Notes: generated from the letters alone by a model not told the origin. 31,635 bases of DNA from Actinomycetes bacterium (GCA_023428065.1 JAEYZI010000022.1:1-31635), one strand, 5' to 3'; counted from the stretch's first letter, positions 15,087 through 23,593 are shown. Numbers and translations: made by a program.

Positions 15087-15107
15087 TAGGATCGGACACC
15101 GAGGAGG
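15087..15107 (+). promoter_or_regulatory. -10 and RBS of the DUF2510 gene
   Basis: TAGGAT (15087-15092) is a TANNNT -10 and GAGGAGG (15101-15107) is a strong RBS 4 nt before the ATG at 15112. So the second paralogue has its own promoter with a normal leader. Confidence 0.5.
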
Positions 15108-15111
15108 CCCC

Positions 15112-15765
15112 ATGACCGACCCCATCGCGCCCGCCGCTCAGCCCGCAGCGCCCGGCTGGTATCCCGACGGATCGGGTGGCCAGCGCTGGTGGGACGGCCG
15201 CGGCTGGACCCAGCACACGGCCCCCGCGAGCCCGGCCGCCGCATCCGGCGTCGCGCGACCCGCGCTTCCCGAGGGGGTGCGCATCGACACGGGCTGGGTG
15301 TGGGTCGTGTCGCTCATCACCTTCGTGAGCGTCATCCCGATGTTCTTCTTCGACTTCTCGGGCTACATGCTCGCAATGGTCGAGGCGTCGACCTCCGGAG
15401 GCGGCACGGGCCTGCCTCCCGCGTTCGCCGGCTACTTCGCGTTGGTGGCGGTGCTCGGCGTGCTCGGGTGGGCCGCCTGGGGCTTCACGGTGTTCGCGGC
15501 GTACCGCGACTACAAGCATCTGCTCGCGATCGGGGTCGTGCGCCCCTTCCACTGGGCGTTCGCCTTCATCCCCTACACGATCATCTACCTCATCGGGCGG
15601 CACGTCGTGCTGCGCAAGGTCAGCCGCACGGCGGGCTGGCCGCTGTGGGCGCACATCGCGGCTTACGTGCTGCTCATCGTCGGCTCGCTCGTGTGGTCGC
15701 TCGTGATGGTGCAGCAGATGTTCGCGGAGCTCTCGACGTACGGCGCCTACGGCTCCTTCAGCTGA
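15112..15765 (+). CDS. DUF2510 domain membrane protein
   Basis: 217 residues. The N-terminal DUF2510 domain (about 12-40) is diagnostic: APGWYPDGSGGQRWWDGRGW followed by TQHT. Then a linker and four membrane helices (near WVWVVSLITFVSVIPMFFF, YFALVAVLGVLGWAAWGFTV, FHWAFAFIPYTIIYLIG, IAAYVLLIVGSLVWSLVM). DUF2510 is actinobacterial, of unknown role, and often precedes membrane or secreted parts. The stop region overlaps the convergent gene by 19 nt (15747-15765). Confidence 0.85.
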   Translation: MTDPIAPAAQPAAPGWYPDGSGGQRWWDGRGWTQHTAPASPAAASGVARPALPEGVRIDTGWVWVVSLITFVSVIPMFFFDFSGYMLAMVEASTSGGGTGLPPAFAGYFALVAVLGVLGWAAWGFTVFAAYRDYKHLLAIGVVRPFHWAFAFIPYTIIYLIGRHVVLRKVSRTAGWPLWAHIAAYVLLIVGSLVWSLVMVQQMFAELSTYGAYGSFS

Positions 15766-16856
15766 CCGCCGCCCGACCGGGCGGGGAAGTCGAGCACGAG
15801 CATGCGCGAGGCGGGGCGCAGCTCGGCGCCCGGGAACGCCGCGCGGATGACGGCCTGCAGCTCGGGGCCGAGCCTCCCCCGGCCGCTTCGATCCCACGCG
15901 AGGGTGAAGCGGATGCGGTCGCCCGCCCGCGCGAGCCGCGCGCTGAGTCGGCGGTCGGCGAGCGCGGCGCACGCCGCCTCGATCGCCGCGTGCTGCGTCT
16001 CGTCCATGTGGGAGGAGAGCCCGTCGGGGTCGTGGAGCCGCGAGACGAGGTCGCTCAACCACGCCCCTTCGGCCTCCTCCACGAGGGCGCGTCGGAGGGC
16101 ATCGCCGAGCCGGAGCGCGCGCTCCGAGCTCGCCTGGTCGGTCGCACCGGTCTCGAGCAGCTCGCGCAGGAACGGGCCGACCTCCGCCTCGACGAGCGCG
16201 ATCCGCTCCTCCCGGAGCTGTTCGCGCACCTCGGCGCGGAGCGCTTGGGCGAGGTCGCCGCGGATGCCGGTCGTCGCCTCGCGCCACAGGCTCAGGCGGC
16301 GCACGATGACGTGCGCGAAGACGCTCGCACCGACGCCCGCCGCGAGCACGGGGCCCGCGGTGAGGCCCGCGTAGATCACCGGCGGGAGGGTGGCCCCGTA
16401 GGCGATCTGGCCGAGCACGGTCACCGTGCCGACGACGAACGTGCCGACGAGGCTCATCACGAGCACCTCGCGCGCGGGCCGGTAGCAGCCGGTCACGAGC
16501 ACGATGAGCCCGTAGGCGAGCGGCGCCCAGTCGGAGCGCACGGTCGCGTCGGTGCCCCACTGCGCGCCCGCCTCGAGGAGCACGGCCGTGAGGCACAGCA
16601 CGTGGACGAGCCCCGCATCCGCTCCCGTGAAGGGGGCACGCAGCGGGGCGCTCGCGACGACCGTCACGATGCACGCGACGGCAAGCGTCGTGAGCGCGAG
16701 GCCGAGCATCGGCATGTCGGTGTACTCGGGCCGGTGGATGAGGCTCATGGAGAAGGAGAGGATGAACGCGGTGGCGGTGAAGCCCCAGACGAACAGCTGC
16801 GCGGTGACCCCGGCAAGCGGGTCGAGTTGCTGCGCCGTCGCGTTCGACACCGTCAC
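15747..16856 (-). CDS. Membrane protein with kinase-like degenerate cytoplasmic domain
   Basis: 369 residues, start GTG at 16856, overlapping the upstream histidine-kinase stop as GTGA. Residues about 15-190 hold five to six helices (for example VWGFTATAFILSFSMSLIHR, MLGLALTTLAVACIVTVVAS). Then a charged helical stretch (GDLAQALRAEVREQLREERI) and a C-terminal domain ending RIRFTLAWDRSGRG ... RMLVLDF. The organisation mirrors the adjacent kinase, but I see no H-box and no Asn in the stretch where the ATP-binding N-box would fall (QHAAIEAACAALADRR). A pseudokinase or regulatory partner of the kinase is a reasonable reading. No named family recognised. Confidence 0.7.
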   Translation of the reverse strand: MTVSNATAQQLDPLAGVTAQLFVWGFTATAFILSFSMSLIHRPEYTDMPMLGLALTTLAVACIVTVVASAPLRAPFTGADAGLVHVLCLTAVLLEAGAQWGTDATVRSDWAPLAYGLIVLVTGCYRPAREVLVMSLVGTFVVGTVTVLGQIAYGATLPPVIYAGLTAGPVLAAGVGASVFAHVIVRRLSLWREATTGIRGDLAQALRAEVREQLREERIALVEAEVGPFLRELLETGATDQASSERALRLGDALRRALVEEAEGAWLSDLVSRLHDPDGLSSHMDETQHAAIEAACAALADRRLSARLARAGDRIRFTLAWDRSGRGRLGPELQAVIRAAFPGAELRPASRMLVLDFPARSGGGQLKEP

Positions 16857-18091
16857 GACTCCCGGGGGATCGAGATGTGCACCGAGGTGCCGGCGCCGGG
16901 GCTGCTCCACAGCAGCACGCGACCACCCAGGCGTTCGATCCGGCCGCGCACCGACTCGCTCAATCCCAGTCGATCCGACGGGATCGCGCCCGGGTCGAAC
17001 CCGACGCCCTCGTCGACGACCGTGACGCTCACCTCCGTCTCGCTCGCGGAGACCGAGACCCATGCCTCGGTGACCCCCGCGTGCCGGGTGATGTTGACGA
17101 CGCACTGCTCGAGCGCGCCCCGTAGCGCGCCTCCCACTTCCGGCGACAGGGCGCCGAGAACCTCCACGTCCCCGTCGACGACGACGCGTACGCCGCCCGC
17201 CTCGCCGACCGACCGGATCCACTCCCCCACGTCGAGGGAGTCGGACGGATCGCCGCGCAGGGCGGGCAGCATCGCGCTCGACTCGAGGCCGCGCTCGATC
17301 ATGGCGCGCTCGGCCGCCCCCAGTTCACCGGGGTGGCGTGCGGCGAGCGCGGCGAGCGTGCCGAGCAGGGTGTCGTGGAGGTGCGCGATCGACTCCCGGC
17401 CCTCCAGCTCGCGCGCGCGGCGCACGCGCATGCGCCGATCCGCCGCGGCGAGCGCATCGGTCGCCCCGCGCGCCCGGAGCCGGGCGAGCGGGAAGAGGGC
17501 GTAGCTCAGGACGACACCGAGGGCGAGGAGGAACGGGGGCACGTCGACGCGGAAGGGCAGCCCGACCAGGAGCGCCGTGCCGACGACGACGAGCTTCGTC
17601 GCGACGAGGCCGACGAACGCGCCGAGGATGCCTCCCGTCCAGCGGTCGGCGATCGTGCCCGCGATGACGGCGACGCTCGTCGAGACGGAGAGCACGAAGC
17701 CCGCCGTGCCCGCGTAGGCCTGCGCGGGCGACTGTGCCATCGCGACCGTGAGGGCGGCGAACGCGGCGAGCACGATGACGGTGAGCACGACGTACCGCAG
17801 CCGCGAGATGGGCTCGCTGCGCCACGCGACGATCACGCACGCGGAGATCACGAGGAGCGGCAGGAGGCTCCACGGGGCGAGACTGCCGGGCTCGGCGATG
17901 ATGAGGATGACGCCCTGGGCGATGAGCGTGCCGAGCAGCACGAGGTTGATGCCCGCCGCGGCGGCGACGATCGCGGCACGCGTCGTGACCGCGGACTCCC
18001 GAAGGGGGAAGATCCAGAGTCCGTCGAACGCGACGGCATCCGCTCCCTCGACCGCGGCGACGCCCGCGTCACGCGTTCGCGTGCCTGCCAT
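16853..18091 (-). CDS. Sensor histidine kinase without adjacent response regulator
   Basis: 412 residues. Six to seven membrane helices between about 38 and 200 with little outside the membrane. Dimerisation helix RESIAHLHDTLLGTLAALAA with His239-Asp240, an HD-type H-box of the HisKA_3 class. HATPase domain: N-box with Asn333 in EQCVVNITRHAG, G1 VVDEGVGFDP, and RLGLSESVRGRIERLGG. All expected catalytic motifs are present. The next gene downstream is not a receiver protein but a second membrane protein. ATG at 18091; GAGGGAAG lies a few bases upstream. Confidence 0.88.
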   Translation of the reverse strand: MAGTRTRDAGVAAVEGADAVAFDGLWIFPLRESAVTTRAAIVAAAAGINLVLLGTLIAQGVILIIAEPGSLAPWSLLPLLVISACVIVAWRSEPISRLRYVVLTVIVLAAFAALTVAMAQSPAQAYAGTAGFVLSVSTSVAVIAGTIADRWTGGILGAFVGLVATKLVVVGTALLVGLPFRVDVPPFLLALGVVLSYALFPLARLRARGATDALAAADRRMRVRRARELEGRESIAHLHDTLLGTLAALAARHPGELGAAERAMIERGLESSAMLPALRGDPSDSLDVGEWIRSVGEAGGVRVVVDGDVEVLGALSPEVGGALRGALEQCVVNITRHAGVTEAWVSVSASETEVSVTVVDEGVGFDPGAIPSDRLGLSESVRGRIERLGGRVLLWSSPGAGTSVHISIPRES

Positions 18092-18161
18092 GAGGGAAGA
18101 GTAGCGAGTGGCATCCGCCGCCGAGACCCCCCGTGACGGGCGCAGACAGGTGGGTCGACGC

Positions 18162-19523
18162 TCAGAGGGAGGCGTCGTCGGAGCCGCGCACCTCGACGAG
18201 GTCGGTCGCCGTGACGCGGTCGCCGCCCGCCATCTTCGCCGCGTACATGGCGTGGTCGGCAGCCCGGATGAGCTGGTCCATGACCGGTGCCCCGTCGTTG
18301 TCGACCGTCACGACCCCGACGCTCGCCGTGATCGGCAGATCCGCGGGGAGTTCGGCATACGGCTCCCCGATCGCCGCACGGATGCGGTCGGCGAGGGCGA
18401 GCGCGTCGCCGACGCTCTCGACCGCCGCGACCGCGATGAACTCGTCGCCGCCGAACCTGCCGAGCACGTCGGTCTCGCGGATGAGCCTCCGCAGCCGCTG
18501 GCCGACCTCGCGCAGCAGGGCGTCGCCCGCGGCGTGCCCGAGGCGGTCGTTGACGGACTTGAAGCCGTCGAGATCGATGAAGATGACCGAGATCGAGCTG
18601 GACGCCTGCACGAGGGTGCGGGTGACATCCTCCTCGACGAGCCGTCGGCTCGGGAGGCCCGTGACCTCGTCGTGCATCGCCGCCCGCCGCAGGGTCTCCT
18701 CGAGACGGATGCGGGCGATCGCCTGCGCCGCCTGGTTCGAGAGGGCCTCCGCGAGCGGCACGGCCTCCTCGTCGAACTCGCGGGGGTGGTCGAAGTAGCA
18801 CACCATGGCGCCGAGCGACTCGCCGTGCGAGCGCATGGGCGAGGCGATCGCCGCTTCGATGCCGCCGGCCCGGTAGACGTCGCTCATCTTGACGCCCGGG
18901 GTGTAGGCGTCGGCCTCCTCGGGGTTGCGCACGAGGATGACGCGGCCGCCGAGGAGCGTCGTGGAACCCGTGGGGCGGTAGTCGGGGGGCCAGTGCGCGG
19001 CGAGCGGGTTGACGCCGGCGAGTTGGGTCATGCCGTCCGGTTCGCGCACGTGCACGCTCACGTGGCTCGCCGCGAACGCCCGCTGCGCGACGTCGACGAG
19101 CAGTTCGGCCGCGTCGACCTCGGTGCGCACGTTGCCGAAGCCGACCGCCGAGTTGAGCAGGATCTGGAGGCGCTGGCGACCGCGCTCGGTCTTCGCCTCG
19201 GCGCCCCGGAAACCGAGGGTGAACGCCGAGCGGATCGACACGTCGTAGACGGCGATCTGCTGCACCCCGGTCGACTCGTCCATCCCGAGGGAGCCGACGA
19301 CGACGGGCCGGACCACTCCCGACACCCCGTGCAGCGTGGCGTCCGTCGGCAGCATCCCGTCGGATCCGGCGAGCGGCATCCGCAGGGTCAGGAAGGTCTC
19401 GAGGGGGCGGCCGAGCACCTCGGCGCGCTCGGAGGCGAGCCAGTCGAGGATGGCGGGGTTGACGTCGACGATGACGGAATGCCGATCGACGGCGATCAGC
19501 CCGCAGGCGGTCAGCCGGTGCAC
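18162..19523 (-). CDS. PAS-GAF-GGDEF diguanylate cyclase
   Basis: 453 residues. A short PAS-like domain (about 8-95: VIVDVNPAILDWLASERAEV), a GAF-like domain (about 125-275) and a GGDEF domain (about 282-445). Active-site motif RFGGDEF (GGDEF at 358-362) is intact. An RxxD inhibitory site (RETD, 349-352) is exactly five residues upstream, so product feedback is expected. It should make c-di-GMP from two GTP. No membrane segment, so it senses a cytoplasmic cue. GTG at 19523 is the only usual start after the in-frame stop upstream. It diverges from the EAL gene. Confidence 0.92.
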   Translation of the reverse strand: MHRLTACGLIAVDRHSVIVDVNPAILDWLASERAEVLGRPLETFLTLRMPLAGSDGMLPTDATLHGVSGVVRPVVVGSLGMDESTGVQQIAVYDVSIRSAFTLGFRGAEAKTERGRQRLQILLNSAVGFGNVRTEVDAAELLVDVAQRAFAASHVSVHVREPDGMTQLAGVNPLAAHWPPDYRPTGSTTLLGGRVILVRNPEEADAYTPGVKMSDVYRAGGIEAAIASPMRSHGESLGAMVCYFDHPREFDEEAVPLAEALSNQAAQAIARIRLEETLRRAAMHDEVTGLPSRRLVEEDVTRTLVQASSSISVIFIDLDGFKSVNDRLGHAAGDALLREVGQRLRRLIRETDVLGRFGGDEFIAVAAVESVGDALALADRIRAAIGEPYAELPADLPITASVGVVTVDNDGAPVMDQLIRAADHAMYAAKMAGGDRVTATDLVEVRGSDDASL

Positions 19524-19570
19524 GGCGCGCCGACCGATCTCGCGCCCGCCGGTCGTATCTCCACGCTCGA

Positions 19571-19599
19571 ATACTCCCTGGGTGATACGCCCCTGTCAA
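19571..19599 (-). promoter_or_regulatory. Promoter of the GGDEF gene
   Basis: A consensus -35 TTGACA (19599-19594, minus) is followed after 17 nt by GAGTAT (19576-19571), a weak -10. The leader to the GTG at 19523 is about 40 nt. Confidence 0.45.
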
Positions 19600-19666
19600 A
19601 CGGTCGCGTCTCATACGCCCGCGACACCCCGTCGCGCAAGGCCGGGAGCGCATCCCTCTCCGCGCG

Positions 19667-19672
19667 TATATT
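19667..19672 (+). promoter_or_regulatory. -10 element of the EAL gene (leaderless start)
   Basis: TATATT is a near-consensus -10, followed by 6 nt and the GTG start at 19679. No RBS is visible. Confidence 0.55.
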
Positions 19673-19678
19673 CGGGGC

Positions 19679-20419
19679 GTGCCCGCTCTCGAGACCGCGC
19701 TCGTCGGCGCCGTCTCCCGTGGAGAGATGAGCGCCGTCTTCCAGCCGCAGTTCGACCTGCCCTCGGGCAGGATCGTGGGCGCGGAGGCGCTCTGCCGCTG
19801 GGCGAGCCCCGGCCTCGGCGACATCGCGCCCGTCGACTTCATCCCCGTCGCGGAGGACGCGGGCCTCATCGACGAGATCGGCCGCTTCATGGCGGAGCGG
19901 TGCGTCATGGCGCTCGGCGAGTGGCCCATCGACATCGCGGTCAACGTGTCGCCGTACCAGTTGACGACGTCGCTGTTCACGGAGTGGTTGGCCGAGGCTC
20001 TCGCGGCGGGCGCCGGCATCGGCGGGGCGCTCATCGTGGAGATCACCGAGTCGCGGGAGCTCGCGGATGTGGCGGGGGTGCTCGCACGGCTCGCGCCGTT
20101 GCGCGCGCTGGGGGTGGTCGTGAGCCTCGACGACTACGGCACCGGCCACGCCTCGCTCGACCAGCTCGAGCGCCTGCAGGGCACCGAGGTGAAGCTCGAC
20201 CGCTCCCTCGTGGCGGACGCCTCGGCGGCCGCCGCGGCGCGCATCTCCGAGGTGGTCGAGGTGGCGCACCGCCAGGGCATCCGGGTGGTCGCCGAGGGCA
20301 TCGAGACCCAGGACGAGCTCGACCGCGCGCGTCGGCTCGGATGCGATCGCGCGCAGGGCTTCCTGCTCGCACGGCCGATGGGGCGCGAGGAGCTCACCCA
20401 CCTGCTCGCGAACGCGTGA
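19679..20419 (+). CDS. EAL-domain c-di-GMP phosphodiesterase
   Basis: 246 residues, a stand-alone EAL domain. Expected catalytic residues are present: Glu36 in AEALCRW, Asn89 in VNVSPYQ, Glu121 in VEITES, Asp151/Asp152 in SLDDYGTGHASLDQL, Lys172 in VKLDRSLV, Glu206 and Glu209 in AEGIET, Gln226 in QGFLLARP. It should hydrolyse c-di-GMP to pGpG. No sensor domain is attached. It diverges from the GGDEF cyclase, giving a make/break pair with adjacent promoters. GTG start 6 nt after a -10 box suggests a leaderless mRNA. Confidence 0.93.
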   Translation: MPALETALVGAVSRGEMSAVFQPQFDLPSGRIVGAEALCRWASPGLGDIAPVDFIPVAEDAGLIDEIGRFMAERCVMALGEWPIDIAVNVSPYQLTTSLFTEWLAEALAAGAGIGGALIVEITESRELADVAGVLARLAPLRALGVVVSLDDYGTGHASLDQLERLQGTEVKLDRSLVADASAAAAARISEVVEVAHRQGIRVVAEGIETQDELDRARRLGCDRAQGFLLARPMGREELTHLLANA

Positions 20420-20439
20420 CGCGCATCCGCTCCGGCGGG

Positions 20440-21275
20440 ATGATGCGGGCGCAGTGGTCGAGGAGCTGCCCCGCCCCACGCCGAAGGCGACGGAGATCCT
20501 CGTCCGGGTGCACGCATCCACGGTGAGCGCCGCCGATCAGCGCACGCGCAGCAAGAAGGTCCCGGCCGGGTTGGCGATCCCGGCATCGTTCACGATCGGC
20601 TTCGTCCGACCCCGTCGTCCGATCCTCGGGATGGACGCGGCCGGCGTCGTGGAGGAGGTCGGTGCGGAGGTGACCGGATTCCAGGCGGGCGACGCGGTCG
20701 TCGCGATGCTCGGCAGCCGCTTCGGCGGTCACGCCGAGTACGCGGTCGCGGATCAGTCGGACGCCCTCGCGCGCGTGAACGGAGCATCCGGAGCCGTCGG
20801 CTCGGCGGCGGTCCAGCTCCCCCGGGCCGTCGGCGCCCACGTCACCGGGGTGTGCAGCGCCGCGAACGCGTCGATGGTGACGGCTCTCGGGGCCGACCGG
20901 GTGATCGACTACGGCACCGACGACTTCGTCGAGGCGGATGCGCGCTACGACATCGTGATGGACTGCGTCGGCAACGCGCCCGTGTCTCGCGTGCACCCGA
21001 TCGTCGAGCCGGGCGGGGCGATCCTCCACTTCGTCGGCGACCTCCGCACCATGCTCGGGGCCGGACGCAACGGCCGCGCTCAGGGGATGCGGGTCGCGAC
21101 CGACCCCGGACCGTACCGCTCGCGCGACCTCGAGTACCTGCTCGAGCTCGCGGAAACCGGCCGGTTCCGTCCGGCCGTCGATCGTCGCTATCCGCTCGAG
21201 GACATCAGCGAAGCCCACCGCTTCGTCGACACCGGGCGCAAGCGCGGCAACGTCATCCTCACGATCGCCGGGTGA
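20440..21275 (+). pseudogene. MDR NAD(P)-dependent oxidoreductase, apparently degraded
   Basis: The open frame from GTG 20454 gives 273 residues of a zinc-free alcohol dehydrogenase/quinone oxidoreductase (ELPRPTPKATEILVRVHAST, GMDAAGVVEEVGAEVTGFQA). Two defects are visible. First, ATGATGCGGGCG (20440-20451), which looks like the family start (MMRA), is in another frame, and the usual first 12-15 residues are missing. Second, DALARVNGASGAVGSAAVQL joins two conserved parts that are normally about 35-40 residues apart; the block with the PxxxLTAL helix is gone, in frame. The GASGAVG cofactor motif and C-terminus remain. It is 20 nt after the EAL gene. Translation from 20454 may still occur, but activity is doubtful. 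Confidence 0.65.
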
Positions 21276-21329
21276 ACAGTCCCCGGAAACGCGAAACGGT
21301 CTGACCAGGAGCCCCGGTCAGACCATCGG

Positions 21330-21403
21330 TAGCTGAGGCGGGACTCGAACCCGCGACCTCACGATTATGAGTCGTGCGCTCTCACCAACTGAGCTACTCA
21401 GCC
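21330..21403 (-). tRNA. tRNA-Met (anticodon CAT)
   Basis: Minus strand: acceptor GGCTGAG pairs with CTCAGCT (first pair G-U), D-arm AGCTCAGTTGGTGAGAGC, anticodon loop CTCATAA, T-arm GGTTCGAGTCC, discriminator A. 74 nt, no encoded CCA. Elongator Met is favoured over Ile (lysidine) by the loop and the neighbouring tRNA-Thr. Confidence 0.92.
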
Positions 21404-21447
21404 ACGCGTCCACCGGCTCGAGGGTGGAGCCCCGGACCGGTGAACAG

Positions 21448-21519
<72 letters not shown>

Positions 21520-21587
21520 GGACCGCGATCTGCTCGCGGCACCGGAAGAGCCTAGCATCCCGGCGCCCGGGGTCCGAACGGGCGGGG

Positions 21588-21690
21588 TGGTCTCGATACG
21601 CCCGCTACGCGGGCACTCGACCAGCGGGGGTGGGTGCACCGCGGGCACTCGACCAGCAGGTGGTCGGGGTGGGTGCTTCGCGGGCACTTG
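21588..21690. repeat. Palindrome plus 39-nt direct repeats beside the tRNAs
   Basis: TGGTCTCGA ... TCGACCA (21588-21623) encloses GCCCGC-TAC-GCGGGC, a long hairpin. GCGGGCACTCGACCAGC occurs at 21609 and again at 21641, and GGTGGGTGC at 21629 and 21668 (39-nt step), each followed by GCGGGCACT. The GH13 stop codon (CTACTCGA, plus strand, 21711) resembles the same element. No gene is seen in 21520-21710. Confidence 0.75.
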
Positions 21691-21710
21691 GGCGGCGGGG
21701 TGTGGCGGGG

Positions 21711-23552
21711 CTACTCGAAGGGGACGGTGACGCCGGGGAGCTGCCACGCGAGGAACGCCGGGCCCGAGAGGTGCACGAGCCCCGCACGCCACGACGCCGA
21801 CCCCTCGACGAGCAGAGCGTCATCCGGCAGCTCACCCGCGAGGTCGACCTCCGCGGCGGAACGGGCCGCGACCACGAGCACGCACTCCTCGGCCGACTCG
21901 CGCACGAACGCGACCGCCTCATCCGACGCGTGGAGCCAGCGGATGCCGCCCCCGTTGAGCGCCGGATGCGCGCGCTTGAGGGCGATCATGCGGCGATACA
22001 GCGCGATCGTGTCGGCGTGGTCGTCGACCGCGTCCCACGGGATCGGGGTGCGCGCCTCCTCGCCGTCGGACGCCGTGAACCCGAACTCGTCGCCCGCCCA
22101 CACGACGGGGATACCCGGCATCGTCATCGCGAGGCCCACCGCGACGGGCACGACGCCCTCGCGCGCCGACGTCGCGAAGCGGGGGGTGTCGTGCGTGTCG
22201 AGCGCGTTCATGACGTGCAGGCGCGTGCGCCACGGGAACGCCGCCGCGAACTCGCGGTGCGCCGCATAGAACTCGACGCCCGTGTAGTCGCTCGTGCGGC
22301 CGAGCGTCATGCCGAGGCCGCCGCCCGCCGGCGAGCCCGGCACCGAGAGCCAGTTCCACAGCGGCCGCGTGAAGTTCGCGTAGGTCATCGCGCCGTGCCA
22401 GGCGTCGCCCGTGAAGTCGCCGCCCGACGCGTCGTTCGTCGACTCCCCCACGAGCAGCGTGTCGGGGTTCACCTCGACCATCGTGCGGCGGATGGTGCGG
22501 CGCACGTCCTCGTTGAGATCCTCGTCGCGGTAGCGCCCCGTCATGTTCGCCACGTCGATGCGCCAGCCGTCGAACGAGAACGGCGGGGCGAGGAAGCGCG
22601 CGACCACCGAATCCGGCCCCTCGATGAAGCGCGCCCGCAGCTCCGGCGAGCGCCACGCGAACTTCGGCAGGCTGCGATGCCCGAGCCACGACACGTAGTC
22701 CGTCTGAGCCTCGTCGAGCCACAGGTAGAACGCGCTCTCGGGCGCCTCCGGGTTGCCGTAGGCCGCCCGGAACCACTCGTGGGCGTCACCCGAGTGGTTC
22801 GTCGTGAGGTCGCCCATCACCCGGATGCCGCGCTCGTGGGCCGCCTCGACGAGCCGCACGAGCGCCTCGTCGCCGCCGAGCAGCGGATCGACGTGGTCGA
22901 ACGACTGCGCGTCGTAGCGGTGGTTCGAGGTGGCCGGGAAGACGGGCGTGAGGTAAAGCAGGTTCACCCCGAGGGCGACAAGGTGGTCGAGGTGCTCGCG
23001 CACGCCGTCGAGATCGCCCCCGTAGAACTGGGTGCCCGTGCCGGGGCCCTCGTGGATGACGGGGTCGCCCCACGACGCCGGCAGCGCCCACTCGGGGGCC
23101 TCGCGCTCGTCGGCGGCCGCCGAGCGCGCGAACCGGTCGGGGAACACCTGGTACATGACCGCCTCGCGGCCCCACGCGGGCGGCGGCGGGAAGGTCACGA
23201 GCCGGAAGTCGTCGATGTCGCGCGTCTCGACCGTCGAGAGGCCGTGCGAGGTGAGCCACCACCTCTCCGCGTCGAGGCCCTCGAGCAGCCAGCGGTAACC
23301 GTGCACGGGGTTTTCGACCACGACCTCCGCCTGCCACCACACGGCATCCGGACCCTCGTGCACGACCCGCGCGTGGGCGTAGCTCGGCTCCCGGTCGGGG
23401 TTCGACCGCACGCGCACCGACCGCAACTGCGGGAAGCCCCGCGGCACCCGCAGGCGCAGCGCGACGGCCTCGCCCAGCACCGGGTCCTGGTCGGACACGT
23501 ACAGCGGCGAGCCGTCGTGGTGAGGCAGCGCCGAGAGCGGGAGGTCGGTCAT
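21711..23552 (-). CDS. GH13 glycosidase (neopullulanase/cyclomaltodextrinase-like)
   Basis: 613 residues. N-terminal beta domain (1-120, CBM34-like), then the GH13 barrel: YQVFPDRFARS, LYLTPVFPATSNHRYD, catalytic nucleophile Asp333 in DGWRIDVANM, acid/base Glu370 in LLVGEST, third carboxylate Asp455 in NALDTHDTPR. The fold matches neopullulanase, cyclomaltodextrinase and maltogenic amylase. No signal peptide, so it acts in the cytoplasm on imported maltodextrins, which fits its position 42 nt downstream of malG. The stop lies at the edge of a repeat cluster. The exact specificity cannot be told from sequence. Confidence 0.9.
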   Translation of the reverse strand: MTDLPLSALPHHDGSPLYVSDQDPVLGEAVALRLRVPRGFPQLRSVRVRSNPDREPSYAHARVVHEGPDAVWWQAEVVVENPVHGYRWLLEGLDAERWWLTSHGLSTVETRDIDDFRLVTFPPPPAWGREAVMYQVFPDRFARSAAADEREAPEWALPASWGDPVIHEGPGTGTQFYGGDLDGVREHLDHLVALGVNLLYLTPVFPATSNHRYDAQSFDHVDPLLGGDEALVRLVEAAHERGIRVMGDLTTNHSGDAHEWFRAAYGNPEAPESAFYLWLDEAQTDYVSWLGHRSLPKFAWRSPELRARFIEGPDSVVARFLAPPFSFDGWRIDVANMTGRYRDEDLNEDVRRTIRRTMVEVNPDTLLVGESTNDASGGDFTGDAWHGAMTYANFTRPLWNWLSVPGSPAGGGLGMTLGRTSDYTGVEFYAAHREFAAAFPWRTRLHVMNALDTHDTPRFATSAREGVVPVAVGLAMTMPGIPVVWAGDEFGFTASDGEEARTPIPWDAVDDHADTIALYRRMIALKRAHPALNGGGIRWLHASDEAVAFVRESAEECVLVVAARSAAEVDLAGELPDDALLVEGSASWRAGLVHLSGPAFLAWQLPGVTVPFE

Positions 23553-23593
23553 GCGGGCACCCTACCGAGCGGATGTGACGGGTCGGTTGCCCA

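Noticed and set aside
21330..21403. tRNA-Ile with CAT anticodon (lysidine type)
   Set aside because: Loop CTCATAA, arm sequences and pairing with tRNA-Thr fit elongator tRNA-Met better.
23560..23593. GGGTCGGTTGCC as a third copy of the 68-nt element
   Set aside because: Only a fragment of one arm matches; no inverted partner nearby.
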